This document shows positions 14,752 through 23,268 of a DNA stretch of 52,194 nt, piece by piece (the stretch's first letter is position 1; every line of letters begins with the position of its first letter). A model generated the notes under the pieces. It made no database searches, was not told the origin of the DNA, and saw nothing but the letters and a program-made list of their open reading frames with translations. Origin of the DNA: an uncultured Collinsella sp. (GTDB lineage: Bacteria > Actinomycetota > Coriobacteriia > Coriobacteriales > Coriobacteriaceae); the NCBI GenBank assembly GCA_900552385.1, contig URZI01000013.1:1-52194 (forward strand), in the 5' to 3' direction. A program made the translations under genes and the position numbers.

Positions 14752-17325
14752 GTGTCTGATCAACAGCAAGAAAACGAAATAACGACGACGCAAGCCGCTC
14801 CCGCTGCACCGGTTGCGTCGGACCAGGTCGCGGCGCCCGCGCAAGCCTCGGCTTCTGAGACGCCTGAGGCTGCTTCGACGCCTACGCCTGCAGCGGCTGA
14901 GAAGGCCGTGCCTGCAACTGGTGAGGAGGCTGCTCCGGCAAAGCCCAAGCGTACGCGCCGCACGGCCAAGTCTGCCGCTGACGGCGAGGAGGTCGCCAAG
15001 CCCAAGCGCCGCACCACGCGCACGACTCGCGCCAAGCGCACCGTTGCGGCTGACTCCTCGGCGTCGATTTCCGATGAGGTCGCGCAGGCACGTGCGTTGG
15101 CTCAGATTAGCGAGGCTCAGGTGGTGCGCGCCCGCCGTCGTGCTGCCGAGCGCGAGGTCGCGGCTCTGACCGAGCTTGCAGCTCCGTCTGTGCCCGAGAC
15201 GCCTGCCGCCACCGAGACCCCTGCCGCCGACCAGCTGACCGAGAAGCCGGCACCGCGCACGCGCCGTCGCACGGCTGTTAAGGCCGGGCAGGTTGCTGAA
15301 CAGACAACCCCCGAGCTCACTGAGGCTCCGGTCCGTTCCACGGCGGGGGAGGGCGCATCGCCTGCTGAGCACGCTGCGTCTGTCGAGGCCAGCGAAGTTC
15401 CCGTTGTCGATCCGGCTTTGCGCCCGCACCGTCGCGGTCGCAAGCCGAAAGCCTTCGTCGAGGCAGAGAAGGCCGCAGCCGCAGCTGCAGCCGCTCGGGA
15501 TGCTGCGGCGACCGCCGAGTCTGCAACCGCTGCCGATGCGCCCGTCCAGGATGCTACGACTTCCGAGGCCGCTCCCGCCGATGTCGAGCCCGCCGACGTC
15601 CGTCCTGGTCGCAGCCATCGTACTGCTGCTAAGCGCACGTCCAAGGCCAAGGCTGCCAAGAAGGGTGCGTCCGAGGATTCCGCCGAGACGACCGCCGATG
15701 CATCGACTGATGCCGCCGAGCCCCAAGACGTCGAACAGTCTGCGTCCGAGAAGCCCAAGCGCGGTCGTAAGAAGTCCGCTAAGGCCAAGGCGTCCGAGCA
15801 GCAGGCTGATGCCGAAGCGCAGATTGATTCCGGCGCCGAGGCCAATGACGCCGCTGCGGCCAATGCCGACGCTGCCGCAACCGATGGCGCCGCACCCGCT
15901 GAGGCCGATGACAACGCTCGCCCCAACCGTCGCCAGCACAAGCGCAACGAGGAGCGCAACGAGCGCAAGGACGAGCGCAACAACGACCGTCGCAACCGCC
16001 AGCGCGATCGCAAACAGCGCAACAAGGAGCGCAACGCCGCCCCCACCGAACCCACGCTTTCGCGTGAGGAGCTCGCTGCCATGAAGGTCGCCGAACTGCG
16101 CGAGAAGGCCAAGGAGTTCGAGATCGAGACGACCGGCAAGAAGAAGGCCGAACTCGTCGAAGAGATCTACACCACTGCCGCGAAGGCCGAGGGCTTCCGC
16201 GACATCAAGGGCATTCTGCAGATTCGCCCGGACAGCTCCGGCATCATCCACGCCCATGGCTACATGAAGTCCAACGACGACGCCTTCGTGCCCGCCTACC
16301 TCATCCGCTCCGCGCGCCTGCGCACGGGCGACGTCATCGAGGGCTCGCTGCGTCCTTCGCGCGGCGGCGACAAGCGCGCCGGCCTCGCCAAAATCACGAC
16401 CGTCAACGGTCTAGACCCCGAGCAGATTCGCAACCGCCCCAAGTTCGGTGACCTCACCCCGGTCTATCCCAACGAGCCGCTGCGCATGGAGCATGGCAAG
16501 GACTCCATTACCGGTCGCGCCATCGACATCGTGTCGCCGATCGGCAAGGGTCAGCGTGGCCTGATCGTGTCCCCGCCCAAGGCTGGCAAGACCACAATCC
16601 TCAAGAAGATCTGCCAGTCTATCTCGATTAACAACCCCGAGGTGCACCTCATCTGCCTGCTCGTCGACGAGCGCCCCGAAGAGGTTACCGATATGCAGCG
16701 TTCCATCAAGGGCGAGGTTGTGGCGTCGACCTTCGATATGCCCGCCGACAACCACACTCGTGTGGCAGAGCTCGTCATCGAGCGCGCCAAGCGCATCGTG
16801 GAGCTGGGCGGCGATGTCGTGGTGGTGCTCGACTCCATCACGCGTCTTGCCCGCGCCTACAACTTGGCGGCGCCCGCCTCAGGCCGCATCCTTTCGGGCG
16901 GCGTCGATTCGGCGGCCCTGTATCCGCCCAAGCGCTTCCTGGGCGCAGCCCGTAATATCGAGAACGGTGGCTCGCTCACCATCCTGGCCTCTGCCCTCAT
17001 CGACACCGGTTCCAAGATGGACGAGGTCATCTTTGAGGAGTTCAAGGGCACCGGCAACATGGAGCTTAAGCTCGACCGCGACCTAGCCGATCGCCGCATC
17101 TTCCCGGCTATCGACCCCGTTGCCTCCGGTACGCGTAACGAGGACCTGTTGGTCGACGAGCAGATGCGTCCGTTTGTCTTTGGTCTACGTCGCATTCTTG
17201 CCGGCATGAACAACACCGAGCGCGCGGCCGCATCGTTTATCAAGGGTCTAAAGGGCACCAACACCAACCAGGAGTTCCTGGTGCGTTCGGCCAAAAAGCA
17301 CAGCGACTACGAGCAGACGTTCTAG
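14752..17325 (+). CDS. rho: Transcription termination factor Rho with long N-terminal extension
   Basis: Hexameric RNA-dependent ATPase/translocase that ends transcription, 857 residues against about 420 for E. coli Rho. Residues 1-430 are low-complexity Ala/Pro/Glu/Lys/Arg sequence ending in a very basic Arg/Asn/Asp/Glu tract (about 385-425), probably disordered and RNA-binding. Rho_N (LSREELAAMKVAELREKAKE) lies at about 434-475. The primary RNA-binding fold is at about 485-560 (GFRDIKGILQIRPDSSG). Walker A is SPPKAGKTT at about 605-613, and Walker B VVVVLDSITR is followed by the Q/R-loop region to the C-terminus. The start is GTG 14752. Actinobacterial Rho proteins often carry such inserts. 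The gene ends with a terminator at 17363. Confidence 0.97.
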   Translation: MSDQQQENEITTTQAAPAAPVASDQVAAPAQASASETPEAASTPTPAAAEKAVPATGEEAAPAKPKRTRRTAKSAADGEEVAKPKRRTTRTTRAKRTVAADSSASISDEVAQARALAQISEAQVVRARRRAAEREVAALTELAAPSVPETPAATETPAADQLTEKPAPRTRRRTAVKAGQVAEQTTPELTEAPVRSTAGEGASPAEHAASVEASEVPVVDPALRPHRRGRKPKAFVEAEKAAAAAAAARDAAATAESATAADAPVQDATTSEAAPADVEPADVRPGRSHRTAAKRTSKAKAAKKGASEDSAETTADASTDAAEPQDVEQSASEKPKRGRKKSAKAKASEQQADAEAQIDSGAEANDAAAANADAAATDGAAPAEADDNARPNRRQHKRNEERNERKDERNNDRRNRQRDRKQRNKERNAAPTEPTLSREELAAMKVAELREKAKEFEIETTGKKKAELVEEIYTTAAKAEGFRDIKGILQIRPDSSGIIHAHGYMKSNDDAFVPAYLIRSARLRTGDVIEGSLRPSRGGDKRAGLAKITTVNGLDPEQIRNRPKFGDLTPVYPNEPLRMEHGKDSITGRAIDIVSPIGKGQRGLIVSPPKAGKTTILKKICQSISINNPEVHLICLLVDERPEEVTDMQRSIKGEVVASTFDMPADNHTRVAELVIERAKRIVELGGDVVVVLDSITRLARAYNLAAPASGRILSGGVDSAALYPPKRFLGAARNIENGGSLTILASALIDTGSKMDEVIFEEFKGTGNMELKLDRDLADRRIFPAIDPVASGTRNEDLLVDEQMRPFVFGLRRILAGMNNTERAAASFIKGLKGTNTNQEFLVRSAKKHSDYEQTF

Positions 17326-17637
17326 GTTGTAATCCACAGCAGCGTTAACCATCAATGCGATAAAGGGTCGGGGCTTTGAGACTCGGCCCTTTTCTATATC
17401 GCCGCTTCGCACTTATTTTTGACCATAAGACTTGCAAGCAGCAGGCTTCCCGTTTCAATCCGACATCGTCGCTTGCAATCGACAGGGCGGTTTCGCATAA
17501 TAGCTTTTAAGCTTCGCGACGGAAAACGCAGATGAAACGAACCATATACCGTTGCTTTGGGGCATAGCCCCGCTTCATCTTCTCTCGCGCAGCCAACTGA
17601 ATGATGCGATTTGGGTGCTGGAAGATGGGGAGAGCTC
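17326..17637. other. Intergenic region after rho
   Basis: Contains the rho terminator and a lower-GC stretch without a gene. A small GGGGCATAGCCCC hairpin lies near 17560. It precedes the ribosome-binding site of the next gene by about 60 nt. No repeat shared with the rest of the window was found. Confidence 0.4.
17363..17394 (+). terminator. rho terminator
   Basis: Ten-bp stem AAGGGTCGGG / CTCGGCCCTT (with G-U pairs), loop of about 9 nt, then TTTTC. Confidence 0.75.
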
Positions 17638-19038
17638 ATGGCTTCTTCTGATGCAACACAACGAGCAGTCCTTGCCGGACTTTCGTGCGGGATCGGCCTT
17701 GCCGCTCCCGTGGTTATGTATGCCGCGACGCTGCCGTTTTCGTCGGTGAACGAGACGGTCGTGGCGGGTGCGGTTCCCTTCGCCGTGGGTGCGGTGGCGG
17801 GCGTGGGTATCTATGCCGCCTCGCTGGGTATCTCCGAGTACCGTGCGCAGCGTGAAGAGCGTCTGTTCCAGCCCGATGCCATGGGCGGTGCCGCCAATCT
17901 CAATCAGCATCAAAGCGAGTTCAAGACCGCCTCGATTCCAGCCCAGCAGCAGGATGCGACTCCTTACGCTGCGACTTCTGCTTCTCAGGCTCAGGCGGAG
18001 CAGTCTACCTCGGCATTCCTTTCCGGCCTGACTGGTGCGTTCCAGCGCCGTCACGCCGATGATGGTGTCCCTACCATCGCTCGAGCCGCAGATGCTATGG
18101 ACGAGGACGAGGCTTGGTCCATGATCGACAGTATGCTCGACGACGATTCGCCGGTGAGCTGCGACCCTGCACACTCGCGCGACGTCTATCAAGTCGCCAT
18201 CGACGAGCTCACCAACGGCGGGCAGACCGGCTCCTTCAATCGCGACGACATCGCCGCCGCGGCACGCGCCGTGTCTGGTTCCCAGGCCGCCCCTGCGGGC
18301 AGCACGGCGGCTTTCGTGGCACTCGTTGCCAACGCGGCAGCCAATAACGCCTACAACGCTACCTCGGCGGACGCGAACGCTTCTGCCGACAATTCGTACG
18401 TTGATGAAGCCATGACTGCGGACGAGGAGGCCGTTGCCGCCCGCCGTGCCGCCGAAAGCTCGCTGTGGGGCGCTCCTGCCCAGCAGCAGGCGGCTAAGGC
18501 TGCGCCGTACAATGCAAACCTCGCCAGCATGCCTATCATCTCCGGTGCCGCGGACATCGATCTCGATGACCTCGATGAGCCTGCGGCCATCACCGCATCG
18601 ATTGATGCCCAAGATCGCATCGACACCGGCGACCTTCCGGACGCCTCGCTCGAGGTTGATGTTCCCATGGCCGATTACTCGGGCCACGAGGACATGTGGG
18701 CCGCCGCCACCGCGATTCTGGATGAGATTGACGAGCCTGCTCCTGTTGCAGCCCCCGCTCCCGTCGCTGCCCCTCAGCCTGCTGCCCCCGCCTATGTCGG
18801 TCGTCACAGCGCTGTGTTCCCCGAGGATACTGCCCGTATCTCGCGCGAGAGCATCGAGCGGGCCGAGGCTATTGCCGCCGGCATTATGGAAAACCGTCGT
18901 CACGAGCGCGTCAATCAGATCCTCGAGGAAGAGATCGAGCGCCTGCAGTCCTCTACCGCCAGGCGTACGGGCCGTGCTTATCTGAGCGTTATCGAGGGCG
19001 GTACCGCCAGCTTCGCGCCGCTCCGCGCGGAGGCATAA
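17638..19038 (+). CDS. Membrane protein with long acidic soluble tail
   Basis: Unrecognised protein of 466 residues. Two hydrophobic helices lie at about 11-31 and 41-63. A long Ala/Asp/Glu-rich region of low complexity follows, probably mostly disordered, with a Pro/Ala stretch near 370-395. A charged helical segment (RISRESIERAEAIAAGIMENRRHERVNQ..., about 400-440) lies near the end. The two helices at the N-terminus with no cleavage site suggest that the tail faces the cytoplasm. The ATG at 17638 has GGGGAG 6 nt upstream, better than the in-frame TTG at 17611. It is transcribed with the VanZ-like gene (7-nt gap). No function is proposed. Confidence 0.7.
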   Translation: MASSDATQRAVLAGLSCGIGLAAPVVMYAATLPFSSVNETVVAGAVPFAVGAVAGVGIYAASLGISEYRAQREERLFQPDAMGGAANLNQHQSEFKTASIPAQQQDATPYAATSASQAQAEQSTSAFLSGLTGAFQRRHADDGVPTIARAADAMDEDEAWSMIDSMLDDDSPVSCDPAHSRDVYQVAIDELTNGGQTGSFNRDDIAAAARAVSGSQAAPAGSTAAFVALVANAAANNAYNATSADANASADNSYVDEAMTADEEAVAARRAAESSLWGAPAQQQAAKAAPYNANLASMPIISGAADIDLDDLDEPAAITASIDAQDRIDTGDLPDASLEVDVPMADYSGHEDMWAAATAILDEIDEPAPVAAPAPVAAPQPAAPAYVGRHSAVFPEDTARISRESIERAEAIAAGIMENRRHERVNQILEEEIERLQSSTARRTGRAYLSVIEGGTASFAPLRAEA

Positions 19039-19045
19039 CTTCTGC

Positions 19046-19495
19046 ATGGTTAAGATCAATCGAAAATGGGCGGTTGTAACCTGCCTGATGGCGCTCTTGA
19101 TCTGGGGCAATTCGCTGGTTCCCGGCTCGGGGTCGGGCTCGCTGAGCCTAACGGTCATGGAAGCTATCCGCGGTTTCCTGCACGGCGTGGGACTTCCATA
19201 TGAATGGGTGACCAACTTTGTTGTTCGTAAGTGCGCGCATTTTACCGAGTATATGGTGCTCGGCATCTTGGCAACGCACGCCTTTGATTTTGAGGGCCGG
19301 CGCACCTTTGACGTGCTGCTGCCCACGGCGGTGTTCCTGCTGCTGATTCCCTCGATTGACGAGACGATTCAGCTCTTTGTGCCGGGACGCGCCGGCATGA
19401 TCACCGATGTGATGATCGACTGCTGTGGAGCGGCAATGGGCGTTGTGCTCCGATATCTCTTACGGTCGCTGATATGCGCCAAAAAAGCCGCCTAG
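19046..19495 (+). CDS. VanZ-like family protein
   Basis: A 149-residue membrane protein of the VanZ-like family. It has an N-terminal helix (VVTCLMALLIWGNSL), the family core VRKCAHFTEYMVLG near 54-67, and IDETIQLFVPGRAGMITDVMID near 110-132 leading into the last helix. VanZ itself gives low-level teicoplanin resistance, but most family members have no known role, so resistance should not be assumed. The start is ATG 19046, with GGAGG inside the end of the preceding gene. The last codons and stop lie inside the stem of the terminator that follows. Confidence 0.8.
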   Translation: MVKINRKWAVVTCLMALLIWGNSLVPGSGSGSLSLTVMEAIRGFLHGVGLPYEWVTNFVVRKCAHFTEYMVLGILATHAFDFEGRRTFDVLLPTAVFLLLIPSIDETIQLFVPGRAGMITDVMIDCCGAAMGVVLRYLLRSLICAKKAA

Positions 19496-19527
19496 GACGT
19501 ATTGTTTGGTCCTAGGCGGCCTTTTTT
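19481..19527. terminator. Bidirectional terminator overlapping the VanZ-like stop codon
   Basis: Stem AAAAAAGCCGCCTAGGAC with its complement (17 of 18 pair), loop of about 11 nt, and T runs on both strands. The TAG stop at 19493-19495 is within the left arm. It also serves the convergent ROK kinase gene. Confidence 0.9.
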
Positions 19528-19608
19528 ATTTGAGGCTTATATGAGGCGTGGTGGCGTCGTTCCGTAGGTCGGATTTGCCGAGCGCGCCACGCCCTGTGGG
19601 TGCGTCTG

Positions 19609-20499
19609 CTACTGAAGCGCCTGTGCGCCCAGGGCCAGGCAGCCCATGATGCCCTGCTTGCCCTCGAGGCTGTTGTTGACGATGTAGTTATCGATGTCGT
19701 TGACCTCGGGCGTGACGATATAGCCGTTGAGCATCTCGGCGCACTTTTTGCGCGCGAGCGGCACGATGGGGGTGTGGTCGGCCACGCCGCCGCCGATGAT
19801 GATCTTTTGCGGCGCGTAGCACAGCGTGTAGGTCATGAGCGCCTGTGCCAGATAGCCTGCGAGCAGGTCCATGGCCTCCGGGTCATCGGCCATGTCTCCG
19901 GCGCTCTTGCCATCCCAGCGCTTTTTAACGCCGGGGCCGGCGATGAGGCCCTCGAGGCAGTTGTCGTGGAAGGGGCAGGCGCTATGCTCACCGATGGTGT
20001 CGCGCGGGTCGCGCGTGACCAGGATGTGGCCGGCCTCGGGATGCATCATGCCGTGCACGAGCTTACCGCCCGAGAGCACGCCGGCGCCCACGCCGGTGCC
20101 GATGGTCAGATACACAACGTCAGTGAGGCCCTGGGCGCAACCAAAGGTGACCTCGCCCAGGCAGGCGACGTTGACGTCGGTGTCGTAGCCACAGGGAATA
20201 TTGAGCTCGTTTTGGATGGTGCCCAGCAGGTCGAAGTAGCGCCATGCCGTTTTGGGCGTCTCCAGGATCTTGCCGTATTGGGGCGAGGCAGGGTTGACAG
20301 CGGTGGGGCCAAAGGCGCCGATGCCCAGCGCGGCGATGCCCTTGTCGGCAAACCATGCATTGACGGCCTCAACGGTCTCCTGCGGGGTCGTGGTCGCGAT
20401 CTGCTCACGCTCCAGGACCGTACCGTCTGCATAGCCCGTGGCGCAGACCATCTTGGTGCCGCCGGCCTCGAGCGCTCCGATAAGCTGCTGTTCTGCCAT
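19609..20499 (-). CDS. ROK family sugar kinase (fructokinase-like)
   Basis: ATP-dependent hexose kinase of the ROK family, 296 residues. It has the phosphate-1 motif ALEAGGTKMVCA (9-20), GAFGP (61-65), a catalytic Asp in GYDTDVNVA (D108), the TIGTGVGAG loop (132-140) and a zinc site. The site is made of HPEAGH (153-158) with C175-PFH-DN-C181. The spacing and GEHSACPFHDNCLEG resemble fructokinases of the GmuE/ScrK type more than glucokinases, so fructose or a derivative is the likely substrate. The start is ATG 20499 behind GAGAGGAA. No transporter or sugar regulator is adjacent, so the pathway is not fixed by context. Confidence 0.87.
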   Translation of the reverse strand: MAEQQLIGALEAGGTKMVCATGYADGTVLEREQIATTTPQETVEAVNAWFADKGIAALGIGAFGPTAVNPASPQYGKILETPKTAWRYFDLLGTIQNELNIPCGYDTDVNVACLGEVTFGCAQGLTDVVYLTIGTGVGAGVLSGGKLVHGMMHPEAGHILVTRDPRDTIGEHSACPFHDNCLEGLIAGPGVKKRWDGKSAGDMADDPEAMDLLAGYLAQALMTYTLCYAPQKIIIGGGVADHTPIVPLARKKCAEMLNGYIVTPEVNDIDNYIVNNSLEGKQGIMGCLALGAQALQ

Positions 20500-20574
20500 A
20501 GTATTCCTCTCTCTGGGACGAGTTGCTCCGTGACTAAAGTATAGAGCTCTAAACCATTTAAGAAAGCGCTATAA

Positions 20575-20615
20575 AAAGAAGCCTCGCAACGCGGCGGGCG
20601 GTGCGAGGCTTCTTT
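20575..20615. terminator. Terminator of the aminotransferase gene
   Basis: Thirteen-bp perfect stem AAAGAAGCCTCGC and complement, 15-nt GC-rich loop, T-rich on both strands. It separates the two minus-strand genes. Confidence 0.88.
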
Positions 20616-20640
20616 GGTTGCTTTAGTTGCCGGGCCGTCC

Positions 20641-21822
20641 TTACCCGCGCGGCTTGATTTTATCACGTAGCGACTTGAGGTTCTCCAGCGCCGCGTTGAG
20701 CGTCTCGTCTCGCTTGGCAAAGTGGAAACGAATCAGATGGTTGACGGGCTCGCGGAAGAAGCTCGAGCCGGGCACGGCGCCCACGCCCACCTTAGACGCG
20801 AGGTCCTCGCAGAACTCGAGGTCGCTGTCGTAGCCAAACTCAGAGATATCCATCATCACGTAGTAGGCGCCCTGCGGCACGTTATGCTCAAGACCGATGC
20901 TATCGAGCCCCTGGCAGAACAGGTCGCGTTTGGCGGTATAGAGGTTAAGGACCTCATCGTAATAGCTGTCGTCGAAGTTGAGGGCGGTGACAACGGCTTC
21001 CTGCAGGGGAGCGGCGGCACCCACGGTGAGAAAGTCGTGGACCTTCTTGATACGCTCGGTGATCTGGGCCGGGGCGATGGTGTAGCCCAGACGCCAGCCG
21101 GTGATGGAGTACGTCTTAGACAGCGAGCTGCAGCTGATGGTTCGCTCGAACATGCCGGGCAGCGTGGCCATATAGACGTGCTCATGGGGCGCGTAGACGA
21201 TGTGCTCGTAGACTTCGTCGGTGATGCAGTACGCGTCGTACGTTTTGCACAGGTCGGCGATAAAGGTGAGCTCCTCGCGCGTAAAGACCTTGCCGCAGGG
21301 GTTGGAAGGATTGCACAGGACGATGGCCTTGGGGTCGTTGTCTCGGAAGGCCGCCTCGAGTGTCTCGCGGTCAAAGTCGAATGTGGGCGGGTTGAGCGGC
21401 ACGTAGATGGGCTCGGCACCCGAAAGGATCGTGTCGGCGCCGTAGTTCTCGTAGAACGGCGAGAAGATGACGACCTTGTCTCCGGGGTTTGTGACCGTCA
21501 TCATGGCGGCCATCATGGCCTCGGTGGAGCCGCAGGTGACTACGATATTCTCGTTGGGGTTCACCGGCATGCCCATAAAGTGCTCCTGTTTGGCGGCGAG
21601 CGCCTCGCGCATGGCCTGGGAGCCCCAGGTGATGGAGTACTGGTGATAGAGCGGCTTGGGGTCGCTGGCGATGGCGCTGAGGCTATCGAGCAGCTGCGCT
21701 GGGGGATCGAAGTCAGGGAAGCCCTGCGAGAGATTGACAGCGCCATACTTATTGGAGATGCGTGTCATGCGGCGGATGACCGAATCGGTAAATCTTGCCG
21801 TGCGGTTGGAGAGTTCTTTCAT
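20641..21822 (-). CDS. Class I/II pyridoxal-phosphate aminotransferase
   Basis: Fold-type I PLP enzyme of 393 residues. NLSQGFPDFDPP (30-41) is characteristic of the branch that includes methionine and kynurenine aminotransferases. The PLP residues are N174 (NPSNPCGK), D202 and Y205 (TDEVYEH), and K236 in SSLSKTYSITGWRLGY. A C-terminal arginine (LIRFHFAK) binds the substrate carboxylate. It moves an amino group from an amino acid to a 2-oxo acid. The substrate cannot be fixed from sequence, and aromatic amino acids, methionine or aspartate are all possible. The start ATG 21822 has AAAGGA upstream. It appears monocistronic. Confidence 0.88.
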   Translation of the reverse strand: MKELSNRTARFTDSVIRRMTRISNKYGAVNLSQGFPDFDPPAQLLDSLSAIASDPKPLYHQYSITWGSQAMREALAAKQEHFMGMPVNPNENIVVTCGSTEAMMAAMMTVTNPGDKVVIFSPFYENYGADTILSGAEPIYVPLNPPTFDFDRETLEAAFRDNDPKAIVLCNPSNPCGKVFTREELTFIADLCKTYDAYCITDEVYEHIVYAPHEHVYMATLPGMFERTISCSSLSKTYSITGWRLGYTIAPAQITERIKKVHDFLTVGAAAPLQEAVVTALNFDDSYYDEVLNLYTAKRDLFCQGLDSIGLEHNVPQGAYYVMMDISEFGYDSDLEFCEDLASKVGVGAVPGSSFFREPVNHLIRFHFAKRDETLNAALENLKSLRDKIKPRG

Positions 21823-21932
21823 GACGGTCCTTTCGAGGATTTGCAGTGGGGCAAGTTTACTCCCATGAAACCGGTGGGATTTGCTCGAAATGGTCTCGAA
21901 AAACTCTTTTCAAAATTCTTGAAAATTGGGGC

Positions 21933-21961
21933 TTGCATCGCGTGGCGTTCCTTGCAATAAT
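21933..21961 (+). promoter_or_regulatory. tRNA-His/tRNA-Lys promoter
   Basis: TTGCAT (21933-21938), 17-nt spacer, AATAAT (21956-21961), ending 26 nt before the tRNA-His gene. Confidence 0.65.
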
Positions 21962-21987
21962 AGTCGAGCGCGAAGCGCACAGGACAC

Positions 21988-22065
21988 GGTGGGTGTAGCT
22001 CAGTTGGCTAGAGCGACGGGTTGTGGTCCCGTAGGTCGAGGGTTCGAGTCCCTTTACCCACCCCA
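21988..22065 (+). tRNA. tRNA-His (anticodon GTG)
   Basis: Acceptor GTGGGTG/TACCCAC, with an extra G at 21988 (G-1) facing discriminator C, the histidine identity pair. The anticodon stem ACGGG/CCCGT has the loop TTGTGGT, giving GTG. The 3' CCA (22063-22065) is encoded. Confidence 0.96.
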
Positions 22066-22087
22066 GTTCTTGCTTCGTGTTGATATC

Positions 22088-22160
22088 GGGTCGTTAGCTC
22101 AGTTGGTAGAGCAGGGGACTCTTAATCCCAAGGTCCAGGGTTCGACCCCCTGACGGCCCA
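22088..22160 (+). tRNA. tRNA-Lys (anticodon CTT)
   Basis: Acceptor GGGTCGT/ACGGCCC, D arm with GTTGGT, anticodon loop CTCTTAA giving CTT, T loop TTCGACC and discriminator A. The 3' CCA is not encoded. It is cotranscribed with tRNA-His (22 nt between them). Confidence 0.96.
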
Positions 22161-22174
22161 CCCAAAGCATGTTA

Positions 22175-22204
22175 AAGCGACTGGCTTAGGCTGGTCGCTT
22201 TTTT
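22175..22204 (+). terminator. Terminator of the tRNA pair
   Basis: Eleven-bp stem AAGCGACTGGC / GCTGGTCGCTT with two G-U pairs, 4-nt loop, then T run. Confidence 0.85.
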
Positions 22205-22247
22205 GTTAACCTCGCATGGGGTCGAACCCGAAGGGGTGCGGCCGCTT

Positions 22248-23108
22248 TCACAGATCGAGCCTACCCTGGGGATCGGTAAAACCGTCAGTATCCTCCTTGA
22301 GTTTCTTCTCGTCTGCCTTCACACGACGCTCGAGCTTTTTTGTATCCTCGGCAGGCGGTAGGTTCTCGGGGACAATTCCGCGGTCGATGAGGCTGCCACG
22401 CACGCTTGTGTTGTTCTCGACGTGCTCTTGCTTGATCTGGTCCAGACCGTACAGGTCGTGTTCCTCGGCGTTGAAGGCCGTCATCGAGTTCGTAAGGTCC
22501 TTTGCTTTGATGAGGACATCGGCTAGCCTGTCCGCCAATGCCGCGCTCTTGGGTACGCCGAGCTGCTGCTTCATTTCCGCCGTGCTTCTGCCGCCGAATA
22601 ACGCTCCATCGCCCTTCGACTTGATGATCGCGAATCCTTTGGAGTCTACGCCGCGTTTGAACGCAATACCCGAGAGCTGTTTCTCTGAATCGGATAGCGA
22701 GTGGCGCGCCTGCAAGCGCTGAATCTCTGCGAAGCGCTGCTCTATGAGCTCTTGGCGGCGCGTCTGCACGGCAAAGTATGCCTGGGCGAGCGCGATCTCT
22801 GGCTTGTTTGAATCTCCGTTCTGGGCGATTAAATAGCATGCATAGCGCGTAAGTTTGTAGTCTTTAACCGCGCGAGCGGCGACACCGGCAGTTACCATTT
22901 TCGTGGTGTCACGAAAATGGGAATCAACTGGAGTTTTGTTTGTTTCGCACGAGACTTTTGCCCTCTTAACAACTTCGGCGAAGTTCTCCCATCGAGTGTA
23001 CCCCATGGGTTCCATTAAATCGCGTGCGAGCCAATATTCAACGCCGTCTTCCACATTGGCGTAGCTATCAAGTTCGACACGCCACTTCTCGATATCTCTA
23101 CTGACCAT
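22248..23108 (-). CDS. dinD: DinD-like DNA-damage-inducible protein
   Basis: Protein of 286 residues matching the DinD family. It has an N-terminal BRO-like domain (EYWLARDLMEPMGYTRWENF, 24-43) that is also found in phage antirepressors. A basic middle (YKLTRYACYLIAQNGD) is followed by a charged helical C-terminus. E. coli DinD inhibits RecA-mediated strand exchange late in the SOS response, and DinD genes are often mobile. The start ATG 23108 has GAGGAGGAG upstream. I found no clear LexA box of the GAAC-N4-GTTC type before it, so SOS control is not shown. It lies directly behind a tRNA pair, a common insertion site, but no attachment repeat was found. Confidence 0.82.
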   Translation of the reverse strand: MVSRDIEKWRVELDSYANVEDGVEYWLARDLMEPMGYTRWENFAEVVKRAKVSCETNKTPVDSHFRDTTKMVTAGVAARAVKDYKLTRYACYLIAQNGDSNKPEIALAQAYFAVQTRRQELIEQRFAEIQRLQARHSLSDSEKQLSGIAFKRGVDSKGFAIIKSKGDGALFGGRSTAEMKQQLGVPKSAALADRLADVLIKAKDLTNSMTAFNAEEHDLYGLDQIKQEHVENNTSVRGSLIDRGIVPENLPPAEDTKKLERRVKADEKKLKEDTDGFTDPQGRLDL

Positions 23109-23191
23109 ATCTCCTCCTCGCTGGTCTATTGTCTATGCGGGCTTTGCCCACTCTGTATTCAGAATAAGGATACGCTGCCGTGCGGACACGA

Positions 23192-23226
23192 ATGGGCCCG
23201 TGCTGCTTCGAGCTCACGGGGCCCAT
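23192..23226 (-). terminator. Hairpin after the flavoprotein gene
   Basis: ATGGGCCCCGTG pairs with CACGGGCCCAT (one bulge) around a 12-nt loop on the minus strand. No U tract follows, so intrinsic termination would be weak. Confidence 0.4.
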
Positions 23227-23268
23227 GGATATCGATTGGTTGTGTTCTACTTTAGATAGGTGTCCGGT

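Noticed and set aside
14644..16257. Antisense reading frame of 537 codons opposite the Rho extension
   Set aside because: The Gly/Leu/Arg-rich translation is the complement of the Ala/Lys-rich Rho N-terminus and lacks a start region or motif.
19046..19495. Glycopeptide resistance gene call for the VanZ-like protein
   Set aside because: The family is widespread and mostly unrelated to resistance. No vanHAX-type genes are nearby.
22205..22247. tRNA-like attachment repeat after tRNA-Lys (GGGGTCGAACCC)
   Set aside because: Only about 12 bases match the T arm, in the opposite orientation, and no second copy bounds an island around dinD.
23109..23190. LexA box upstream of dinD
   Set aside because: No GAAC-N4-GTTC-type palindrome or CTGT-N8-ACAG site is present in the leader.
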